A stretch of 5,030 nucleotides of DNA from Verrucomicrobia bacterium UBA3063 (GTDB taxonomy: Bacteria; Verrucomicrobiota; Verrucomicrobiia; Methylacidiphilales; Verrucolacustridaceae): contig DFCD01000163.1 in the NCBI GenBank assembly GCA_002366885.1, positions 1-5,030 of the forward strand. Reading direction: 5' to 3'. Both the position numbers and the translations under genes were made by a program. Below are positions 1 through 4,882 of the stretch, one piece after another (the first letter of the stretch is position 1; the number at the start of each line of letters is the position of its first letter). The notes beneath the pieces were generated by a model that had not been told where the DNA came from, searched no databases, and saw nothing but the letters and a program-made list of their open reading frames with translations.

Positions 1-162
1 CCCTTGCCCCCCCGAAGAATTGAGAGCCGGAGCAGGAAATTCCTCGGGCGCAGAATGCAGGTAATCTGGGAAGGCAGAAAACAGCATATTGTCAAAATAG
101 GTAATCACCCGGTGGTTCCGGGGCCTGCGGCGCTGGCTGGGGTCTGGCTTATGCCGTCGCAT
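1..162 (-). CDS. possible partial CDS running off the left edge, unknown product
   Basis: Reading the minus strand from an ATG at 162-160, there are 54 codons without a stop up to the window edge. The translation begins with a basic stretch (MRRHKPDPSQRRRPRNHR), then a more protein-like hydrophobic/aromatic part (VITYFDNMLFSAFPDYL), then a Pro/Ala/Ser-rich part. No family is recognised. No clear Shine-Dalgarno precedes the ATG; an AGG directly abuts it. The opposite strand is also open in the same codon register (TTG at 4 to a stop at 195), but that reading is rich in AGA/AGG/ATA codons unlike the confident genes, so the minus reading is preferred. In GC-rich DNA 54 open codons can arise by chance, so this is a tentative call. 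The missing 3' part would decide it. Confidence 0.28.
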   Translation of the reverse strand, partial: MRRHKPDPSQRRRPRNHRVITYFDNMLFSAFPDYLHSAPEEFPAPALNSSGGQG

Positions 163-320
163 CCTGGCCAAGGTCACGTAACTGATTCTGGGTAACAAGA
201 AAAAAGGAAGCCACCAGGCCAAAGACTGATGAACTTGTTAAACAACGGGAAAGAATTCTGCAGGCAACCGCAGCAAGGCTGGATTATTGACAAAACAGAA
301 AATGCCTAGATCGTGCCAAG
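163..320. other. non-coding stretch left of the small membrane-protein gene
   Basis: I see no convincing gene here. Together with the doubtful frame at 1-162 it makes a 320-base stretch without a confident gene. It is visibly more A-rich than the rest of the window, as expected of intergenic DNA. It holds a short perfect inverted repeat, TTGTT-A-AACAA (235-245), and a TTGACA hexamer (287-292) that matches the sigma-70 -35 consensus. No good -10 box follows the hexamer at 16-18 bases; the best candidate is TAGATC at the short spacing of 14. Promoters for the + gene at 321, and possibly for the minus frame at 162, would be expected here, but I cannot place them with confidence. Confidence 0.4.
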
Positions 321-578
321 ATGTTGACTCACCACCGGGACACAAGGCTTCGTCGCAGGCAGGAGGCAGAGGAGTTCCGGCGCATTTTTCAGCCTCTTTC
401 CATTTTTTTTGGTGCTTTGGGATTGCTTCTTTTTCTCTGGACGGTCATGGGGGTGGCCGAGGGGCAGTCTCTTCGAAGGGATTTGGCAGGGGCAGGGGTA
501 ACTTTGATGGCAATTCCCGTGGCGGTTCTTGTTTTTCGTTGGAGCCGCGGACATTTCCGGAAAGACCTGCACCGCTAA
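321..578 (+). CDS. small two-helix membrane protein, unknown function
   Basis: This encodes an 85-residue protein. A strongly basic, charged N-terminus (about residues 1-25, with RLRRRQ and RR) is followed by two hydrophobic segments, about residues 27-45 (IFFGALGLLLFLWTVMG) and 57-75 (AGAGVTLMAIPVAVLVF). A short hydrophilic turn separates them and the tail is basic (RWSRGHFRKDLHR). By the positive-inside rule both ends should be cytoplasmic, giving a hairpin in the inner membrane. No family is recognised. The ATG start lacks a clear Shine-Dalgarno (CCAAG directly before it). The gene is preferred over a longer overlapping frame (287-721), which has no membrane or domain logic and runs through the next gene. 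It converges with the minus gene ending at 596, leaving 17 bases (579-595) that contain a CCGGCCGG palindrome but no T-tract. Confidence 0.6.
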   Translation: MLTHHRDTRLRRRQEAEEFRRIFQPLSIFFGALGLLLFLWTVMGVAEGQSLRRDLAGAGVTLMAIPVAVLVFRWSRGHFRKDLHR

Positions 579-595
579 CCGGCCGGGGGGCAGGT

Positions 596-916
596 TCAGG
601 GAAGATTGTCGGGATTCGGGCTGGTGTTGTCCCAATTAAAGCGCATCACGCCGTATTTGTGGGAATCGGTCAACATTCCAAAGGCAACATCCACGGTGTT
701 GAAGGAGTCCAAGGTTTCTGAATTCGTCCAGCTCCCGCGATAGCGCCAGAGATGCGGGCTAAGTTCCTCGTCCGGCCCCCGTCCCAGATAGGCACGCACT
801 TCCGCCTTGGACATGCCGTCCGTGTCCGCCTCGAATTTTTTCACTTCCTTGGCTGGTTCGGCCCAGAGCGTGACGGCTAACACCAAGGCGGGTAAGATTA
901 GTGTGTGGATGCGCAC
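596..916 (-). CDS. small secreted protein resembling the BamE/SmpA-OmlA fold
   Basis: This encodes a 106-residue protein with an N-terminal signal peptide (residues 1-19; basic R2, hydrophobic LILPALVLAVTL, likely cleavage after LWA). There is no lipobox cysteine, so a soluble periplasmic protein is more likely than a lipoprotein. The mature part carries a GMSKAEVRAYLG segment (34-45), then PDEE and LWRYRG (56-61). This follows the pattern of BamE/SmpA-like proteins, in which a 'G-M-s-x-x-x-V-x-x-x-L-G-x-P' helix precedes a W-x-Y strand. That is a motif-level resemblance only; a role in the BAM complex is not implied, and verrucomicrobial-type genomes may use the fold for other purposes. The start is GTG at 916-914, with a TAG codon immediately upstream in frame, so no earlier start exists. 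No Shine-Dalgarno is visible. The 5' end overlaps the divergent porin gene by 12 bp. Confidence 0.7.
   Translation of the reverse strand: MRIHTLILPALVLAVTLWAEPAKEVKKFEADTDGMSKAEVRAYLGRGPDEELSPHLWRYRGSWTNSETLDSFNTVDVAFGMLTDSHKYGVMRFNWDNTSPNPDNLP
870..898 (+). promoter_or_regulatory. weak candidate sigma-70-type promoter for the porin gene
   Basis: GTGACG (870-875, 4 of 6 to TTGACA) lies exactly 17 bases from TAAGAT (893-898, 4 of 6 to TATAAT). Transcription would begin about 6-7 bases later, at or next to the GTG start codon at 905, which implies a leaderless message. The site lies inside the coding sequence of the divergent BamE-like gene. Two four-of-six boxes at ideal spacing can occur by chance, so this remains a candidate. 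An AAGGCGGG run (885-892), about 12 bases before the GTG, is the only Shine-Dalgarno-like alternative. Confidence 0.18.
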
Positions 917-2200
917 CTAGGTAATTTAGGTTCGGCGCGGCTTCTCGTCCAGACCTGCCTTGTCTTTTTCCCGTTGGTCCCGGCCACAGGCTGGGGACAA
1001 GTTCCCGGTGACGAACAGTCCATCGTTCCGGAACGGGAACAGAGGGAAGAGGCCATGGCGGAGCGGTTTGGCCCTCCGCCGGAGGCCCCCCTCCGCTTGA
1101 CCGGCTATGTCGATGGCACTTATCTCTACAACTTCGGACCCGGCACGGCGTCCAACCCGCTGGATTTTCCTTCCGACACGATTCCCAAGGGCGATTTCAA
1201 TCTAAGCGCGCTGTGGTTGCGCTTGGAGCAGCCCCTGACCCGGGAGAGCCGTCAGGCCCATGCGGGGTTTCAACTGGGCATGATGGTCGGAGAGGACGCC
1301 ACCTATTACAACGCGGCTGGAGCGGCCACCTCCCCGGTTGGTCCCAACGGCAATGCCCTCTATATCGGGGAGGCTTTCGCCAAGGTCTGGGTGCCGGAAG
1401 TCGCGATGGAAGCCTGGGTGGGTAAATTCCAGGCGGTGATCGGATACGAAACGATCTGGCGCCCGGACAATCCCTGCATCACCTTCGGAATCTCCGATGC
1501 CTTCATGCCGCAGGACAACGTGGGGATTCTTGCCATTTTTTCCCCGGATCCGCTGTTGGACATCGCCGCGGGGATCGGAAACTGCTCCGGGGAAAGCAAC
1601 GATCGGGGGTCCTTCGGCCAGGGGGATGAGTACTCGGTTTTTGGTTACGGAAAAATCAGTAGCCCCGGTGGAAATGCCTCGTTGCAGCCTGGTTTTTATA
1701 CGACTCCTTGGGGAACCCACGGAGCCAATGCCCGGGTTTCCCTTGACCAGGATTTTTATTATGCCCTCAACCTGATCGGCGAGTGGTCGCCGGCCTTGGC
1801 GGAGGATCGGTGGAGCCTTGCCTTCAATGTGACCGGGGGATCGGGAACCGGCGACTCCGGCGTGGAAGCTCCCACTTCTTATGTCACCACCGGGCTGTAT
1901 TCCGGCTGGACCCTGCTGGATCCGGTCACCCTGACCGGGCGGGCGGAATACGTGCACACCAGCAACTTTGTGTTGCCGCAGACCACCCGGCTGAGCGGCG
2001 GGGACTATTACGCCTATACCCTGACCCTGGCGGTGAAGATCACCGAGGAACTGGTGTGGCGGGGGGAAGGGCGTTTTGCTTGGGGGGCGGGGACGACCCA
2101 GTCAGCCAATTCGAGCGTGGACTATCTCGAGGAACCGCTGAGTCCTCCGGCCTCAAATTCACTCTGGACGCTGGCGACCGAAATATACTACCGCTTCTGA
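905..2200 (+). CDS. outer-membrane beta-barrel porin, BBP2/OmpL-like family
   Basis: This 431-residue protein is predicted to form a beta-barrel channel in the outer membrane. Residues 1-31 look like a signal peptide (SAR, then LLVQTCLVFFPLVPATGWG). A short charged linker (about 35-60) follows. The barrel then starts with a first strand LTGYVDGTYLYNF (65-77), typical of BBP2 porins. Residues 172-209 carry the family's second hallmark: VGKF, IGYE, PDN, then a Pro-containing strand (MPQDNVGIL). Alternating aromatic/hydrophobic strands continue to the C-terminus (TLTLAVKIT, LVWRGEGRF), and the last residue is Phe (EIYYRF), the usual beta-signal for BAM insertion. Substrate is unknown. GTG at 905 is the only upstream start, because TAG lies in frame at 899-901. 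The mature part has two cysteines (C191, C227), uncommon in porins. The 3' end overlaps the convergent glycosyltransferase gene by 13 bp. The family call is firm; specificity is not predictable. Confidence 0.85.
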   Translation: MDAHLGNLGSARLLVQTCLVFFPLVPATGWGQVPGDEQSIVPEREQREEAMAERFGPPPEAPLRLTGYVDGTYLYNFGPGTASNPLDFPSDTIPKGDFNLSALWLRLEQPLTRESRQAHAGFQLGMMVGEDATYYNAAGAATSPVGPNGNALYIGEAFAKVWVPEVAMEAWVGKFQAVIGYETIWRPDNPCITFGISDAFMPQDNVGILAIFSPDPLLDIAAGIGNCSGESNDRGSFGQGDEYSVFGYGKISSPGGNASLQPGFYTTPWGTHGANARVSLDQDFYYALNLIGEWSPALAEDRWSLAFNVTGGSGTGDSGVEAPTSYVTTGLYSGWTLLDPVTLTGRAEYVHTSNFVLPQTTRLSGGDYYAYTLTLAVKITEELVWRGEGRFAWGAGTTQSANSSVDYLEEPLSPPASNSLWTLATEIYYRF

Positions 2201-3216
2201 GCGGCGGCCCAAATTTTCACCCGATCCAGCACCTCGGACACCGGGATTTTTCCCATCCGTCCGGGCCGGTGGGTGAAGGTCATTTGCGGGGCCTCGCCGG
2301 AATCATGAAATGCGTCCACGAGAAGACGCCGATCCTGGCGCCAGGGGCCAACGCGGGCGGGGCTGTTGTAGCCGTAGAGACCGATGACGGGTTTGCCAAG
2401 CGCGCCGGCAAGGTGGAGGGGGCCGGTGTCGGGGGAAATCACCAAGTCACAGGCATCGAGGATGGAGACCAGGTGGCGAAGGCCGGAGCCTAGGGCGTTC
2501 ACCGGAGGATGCCGGCACTCGGCGCCCATCCTTTTGCCAAGGGCGGTCTCGCGAGGTGTCTTTGCCCCGACCAGGATGGTGGCGAGGCCGAATTCGCGGT
2601 GCAGGTGGTCATTCAGTTCGACCCAGCGCTCCGGAATCCAGTCTTTCCTCGGGTTGCTGGTGCCGGCCACCAGGGCCACGCGGGGGCGGGGGATGGAATC
2701 GAAGAAATTCGCCTGCCAAGGCCGTTCCGAGGGCCAGGGGCCCAGGTTCCATTCGACCGGCTCCCGCGGAATTTGAAGGTAATCGAGAAACTCGAGGAAA
2801 TGCTCCTGGACATGGTTGACAGGGCGCTTGGGAAGATGGTGATTGTTGACGATCCAGTTGAATTCCCGGGCGCGGGCGGGGTCGAGTCCGACCTTGGCGG
2901 GGGCCCGACAAAATGCGGTAAGAAGGGAAGCCTTGAAGTAGCATTGAAGATCCAGCACGACATCAAAGGTGCGATCCCGCAGTTGCAGGGCGGTCTGGAT
3001 AAAGGCGGCAAGACCGGCTTTGCGGCGGAACAAGAGGATCTCGTCGATGGCAGGGTGGCCCTGGAGGAGGGAAGCCCCCGCATCCTGAAGCAGCCAGGTG
3101 ATTTTCCCCTTGGGGTGGGCCCGTTTGATGGCGTTGACCACCGGAAGGGCGTGGACCACATCGCCGACCGCGCTGAGGAGGACGATGCAAACCCGGGGGT
3201 TCGAGGGGAGGTTCAT
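2188..3216 (-). CDS. GT9 glycosyltransferase, WaaC-like LPS heptosyltransferase
   Basis: This 342-residue GT-B enzyme is predicted to transfer heptose from ADP-heptose onto the Kdo of the lipopolysaccharide inner core, on the cytoplasmic face of the inner membrane. The N-terminal domain has SAVGDVVHALPVV (15-27), matching the family GD(V/I)xxxLP loop whose Asp (here D19) is catalytic in WaaC. FDVVLDLQ (84-91) matches the following strand. The C-terminal domain has a lysine motif, RKDW..ERW (190-198), corresponding to the KxWP substrate lysine, and the donor-binding SPDTGPLHLAGALGKPVIGLYG loop (261-282; D263, T264, G265, H268). The segment around 84-145 also resembles WaaC more than WaaF, but heptosyltransferase I versus another acceptor cannot be settled by eye. 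The length is normal. ATG at 3216 is chosen because it makes an ATGA overlap with the kinase stop; the frame stays open to 3540, but that extension is low-complexity and lies over the kinase. It is the last gene of the operon. Confidence 0.9.
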   Translation of the reverse strand: MNLPSNPRVCIVLLSAVGDVVHALPVVNAIKRAHPKGKITWLLQDAGASLLQGHPAIDEILLFRRKAGLAAFIQTALQLRDRTFDVVLDLQCYFKASLLTAFCRAPAKVGLDPARAREFNWIVNNHHLPKRPVNHVQEHFLEFLDYLQIPREPVEWNLGPWPSERPWQANFFDSIPRPRVALVAGTSNPRKDWIPERWVELNDHLHREFGLATILVGAKTPRETALGKRMGAECRHPPVNALGSGLRHLVSILDACDLVISPDTGPLHLAGALGKPVIGLYGYNSPARVGPWRQDRRLLVDAFHDSGEAPQMTFTHRPGRMGKIPVSEVLDRVKIWAAAQKR

Positions 3217-3980
3217 GATCTCGGGAAAAGTTCTTTCCAGATCCGGGTCACCTCGGCTTCGCTGCAGCCCAGGTCGCCGAGGCGGGACCGTTTGAACAGC
3301 GAACGGAGGAGCCGGTTTCGGTTGGCTCTGTCCGTTGAGGGGAGGGAGGGCTCCCCCAGGGAGATCGCATCCACATCGAGAAGATGGGCGATCCAGCCAT
3401 GCGGGCCTGGGGAAAGGAGGATGTTCCGTGCGTTCAGATCGGGGTGGCGCACCCCGCATCGTCCGAGTTGTCCGAGGAGCTTGCGAACGGCCAGGAGGAT
3501 TTTGCTTCTTTGACCGGGGGCGGGCCTTCGGGCAAGACATTCCACCAGATCAAGGCTCTCGGGGACCAGGCGGGTGACAACCTCGATCCGGCAGAAAGGA
3601 CCCGCGGGATAAAAAATCACGGCCTCAATGCGCGGTGTGGGAATTTTCCTCCCGAGGAGGCTCTCCCCGGCCCGGATTTCCCGCAAAACCCTGGACGGCC
3701 CGCGGTAGAGATCCCCGGCAAAACGGCCCCACCATCCCCCGTGGGCGCAGGTCCGCACCACGAGGATTCCCTCCCGCGGGAAAGGGGCGGCAAAGACCGG
3801 TTGGCGTCCGTGGAAACGGCGGGATTGGGGATGACGCCGCGCCACCTCCGATAAACGAAGCTCCCGTCCTGCCTTGTTCCAGGCGTCCAGGAGCGGCCTT
3901 TCCATTTTCGGGCGGAGCCATGCCCAAGCGCGGGGGAGCCGGCGGGCCACAAAACCGGCCGGCGGGCAATCAAACTTCAT
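3213..3980 (-). CDS. Kdo kinase, KdkA/WaaP lipopolysaccharide kinase family
   Basis: This 255-residue member of the LPS kinase family has a eukaryote-like protein-kinase fold. KdkA enzymes phosphorylate the 4-position of Kdo on Kdo-lipid A. Visible elements in order: a Gly-rich nucleotide-loop equivalent, HGGWWGRFAGDLY (80-92); an E-containing helix, REIRAGESLL (100-109), followed by PTPR (114-117), like the 'GLPVPRP' of the family; the catalytic loop GVRHPDLNARNILL (176-189) with D181 and N186; and a metal-binding Asp in LLDVDAISL (200-208), in place of DFG. The C-terminal RANRNRLLRSLFKRS (218-232) matches the conserved 'N-L-x-R-L-x-R-S-L-x-K' helix of KdkA. ATG at 3980 overlaps the upstream stop by 4 bp (ATGA), and this gene's TGA overlaps the GT9 start in the same way, so its translation is probably coupled on both sides. 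Kdo-kinase is favoured over WaaP heptose kinase by length and helix pattern. Confidence 0.88.
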   Translation of the reverse strand: MKFDCPPAGFVARRLPRAWAWLRPKMERPLLDAWNKAGRELRLSEVARRHPQSRRFHGRQPVFAAPFPREGILVVRTCAHGGWWGRFAGDLYRGPSRVLREIRAGESLLGRKIPTPRIEAVIFYPAGPFCRIEVVTRLVPESLDLVECLARRPAPGQRSKILLAVRKLLGQLGRCGVRHPDLNARNILLSPGPHGWIAHLLDVDAISLGEPSLPSTDRANRNRLLRSLFKRSRLGDLGCSEAEVTRIWKELFPRS

Positions 3981-4474
3981 GGAGCAAAAGGGGCGAGGAT
4001 CAACTCGGGGGCAGGATCGGTTCCCGCCTCGAGCCTGGAAAGAAGGGAGGGGGTGATCTTTCCGGAATATTTCGAAAAGAGACCGCGAAAATAGGCGGTC
4101 GTTCCGGCCGCCTGGTCGGGACCGATTCCGGAAGTGCGGGTGGCCCTCCGAAGAGCCTCATCGGTACCGACGCCCATTTCCCGAAGACGGACCATTGCGG
4201 CGAGAGCCTGCCGGGTGAGGACGGGGCCGCGCGGACCGGAAAGGGTTTCCGCGGAAAGTGCCCGGGAGAGGATCAGGGTTTGTTCCTCGGTCCGGCGGAG
4301 TTGGCGGGCCTGCTCGGCGGTGTCCTGAAGACGGCGCTGGGCCGAGGCATCGATGTTGGCCTGGGAAGGCACGACCTGCGCCCAAACCGGACAGGCCAGG
4401 AAAACGGTTTTGGCCAGCAGGAGGAGCGGCCAATATCGGCTAGGGCTTAATTTGGATAATTTGGTAAAGGACAT
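3977..4474 (-). CDS. secreted helical protein of unknown function, second gene of the LPS-core operon
   Basis: This encodes a 165-residue protein. Residues 1-32 are a signal peptide (basic start with K5, K8, R13; hydrophobic LLLLAKTVFLACPV; cleavage expected after VWA, before Q33). A strongly charged helical region (about 43-75, with QRRLQDTAEQARQLRRTEEQ) could form a coiled coil. A second helical part follows (85-135), with RQALAAMVRLREMGVGTDEALRRA, and the C-terminus is Pro/Ala-rich. C28 lies within the signal but is not in a good lipobox, so a periplasmic protein is likelier than a lipoprotein. No known family is recognised. ATG at 4474 overlaps the upstream gene by 35 bp; no later in-frame start precedes the signal core. 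The stop overlaps the kinase ATG (ATGA). The tight coupling suggests a job in the same envelope process, but this is inferred from position only. Confidence 0.78.
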   Translation of the reverse strand: MSFTKLSKLSPSRYWPLLLLAKTVFLACPVWAQVVPSQANIDASAQRRLQDTAEQARQLRRTEEQTLILSRALSAETLSGPRGPVLTRQALAAMVRLREMGVGTDEALRRATRTSGIGPDQAAGTTAYFRGLFSKYSGKITPSLLSRLEAGTDPAPELILAPFAP

Positions 4475-4808
4475 TCAGGCCGTCCAGTTGGTTCACCCCC
4501 GTGTTCTGGGTGATGTCGAGCCGCTGGGATGGCACCATGCTGGTAATGATGGCGGCGTTGCCCTTGCGGGCCTGGACGGCCAAGGCGATGCGTTTTTGGG
4601 CCTCCGGCAGGGTGACGCGCATCAGGGTTTCATTGCCGATGGTGGTGTAGGCATTGGTGGGGGTGCCGCGCTTCCATATTTTTATGCCCTGCACCTCGAC
4701 CACCTCCTCCTTGGGGGAAGCCGGGGCGTTGGTATCCCCGCCCAACAAAGGGGAAAGACCAAGACAGAGCAGACAAAGGGTGATCTTGACGAGGTAAGGT
4801 TTTCTCAT
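4440..4808 (-). CDS. small secreted protein of unknown function, first gene of the LPS-core operon
   Basis: This encodes a 122-residue protein with a signal peptide at residues 1-23 (MRKPYLVK, then hydrophobic ITLCLLCLGLSPLL). The cysteines at 12 and 15 lie inside the hydrophobic core, and no lipobox is evident. The mature part reads VVEVQGIKIWKRGTPTNAYTTIG (36-58), then LPEAQKRIALAVQARKGNAAII (67-88). The order strand, 'G-x-P-x-x-Y-x-x-I-G', then an Ala-rich helix ending in 'G-(A/N)-A-x-(I/V)-I' is shared by small envelope proteins of the RcsF/YbjQ type. That resemblance is by eye and weak. ATG at 4808 is chosen because it places the basic residues and hydrophobic core of the signal at the start. 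The frame opens earlier (GTG at 4919), but that extension has no signal character and runs over the divergent gene. GGGGAG directly abuts the ATG, an unusually short spacing for a Shine-Dalgarno. Confidence 0.75.
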   Translation of the reverse strand: MRKPYLVKITLCLLCLGLSPLLGGDTNAPASPKEEVVEVQGIKIWKRGTPTNAYTTIGNETLMRVTLPEAQKRIALAVQARKGNAAIITSMVPSQRLDITQNTGVNQLDGLNVLYQIIQIKP

Positions 4809-4829
4809 CTCCCCATTTCTAGGGATACC

Positions 4830-4837
4830 AGGAGGAG
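4830..4837 (+). promoter_or_regulatory. strong Shine-Dalgarno-like sequence before a GTG leader frame
   Basis: AGGAGGAG is the best anti-SD match noticed in the window. It lies nine bases before a GTG at 4847, an acceptable spacing, but 41 bases before the ATG of the larger gene at 4879, too far to serve that start directly. It sits in the short divergent intergenic region between the minus operon (start 4808) and the + gene. Purine-rich sequence could produce it by chance. Confidence 0.35.
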
Positions 4838-4846
4838 AATCGAGTC

Positions 4847-4882
4847 GTGATTTTTTTGGGATTCGGCATTCTGAAGGAATGA
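4847..4882 (+). CDS. possible 11-codon leader peptide
   Basis: GTG at 4847 opens a frame of 11 sense codons, read as M-I-F-L-G-F-G-I-L-K-E, ending at TGA (4880-4882). That stop overlaps the ATG of the next gene as ATGA (4879-4882). A strong Shine-Dalgarno (AGGAGGAG) precedes it at suitable spacing. The layout is that of a translationally coupled leader peptide, which could help ribosomes initiate on the downstream gene, whose own ATG has only AAGGA directly abutting it. The peptide is hydrophobic and shows no run of a single amino acid, so classical attenuation is not suggested. Coding of a real peptide is unproven. Confidence 0.22.
   Translation: MIFLGFGILKE

Noticed and set aside
287..315. 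TTGACA as a -35 box for the gene at 321
   Set aside because: No acceptable -10 at 16-18 bases, and a start site there would fall almost at the ATG. Kept only as a note.
579..595. CCGGCCGG palindrome between convergent stops as a terminator
   Set aside because: The arms are only 4 bp with no loop, and no T-tract follows on either strand.
287..721. A 144-codon + frame overlapping the small membrane protein and the BamE-like gene
   Set aside because: The product is Gly/Ser-rich without domain logic, while both overlapped genes show signal or membrane segments.
1202..1957. A 251-codon minus-strand frame inside the porin gene
   Set aside because: The porin has a signal peptide, family hallmarks and a terminal Phe; the antisense frame has none of these.
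1783..2493. A 236-codon + frame crossing the porin end and the glycosyltransferase end
   Set aside because: It overlaps two well-supported genes in other frames, and its product shows no recognisable domain.
2509..3513. A 334-codon open frame on + opposite the glycosyltransferase and kinase genes
   Set aside because: It lies antisense to two genes with clear catalytic motifs. Its product is Gly/Arg/Pro-rich low-complexity with no domain or signal, as expected of antisense frames in GC-rich coding DNA.
3217..3540. N-terminal extension of the glycosyltransferase to 3540
   Set aside because: The extra 108 residues are Arg/Pro-rich and lie over the kinase C-terminus. ATG 3216 gives the normal family N-terminus and an ATGA overlap.
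3635..4450. A 271-codon open frame on + opposite the kinase and the 165-residue secreted protein
   Set aside because: Antisense shadow of the operon. Composition is Gly/Arg/Pro-dominated and no motif is seen.
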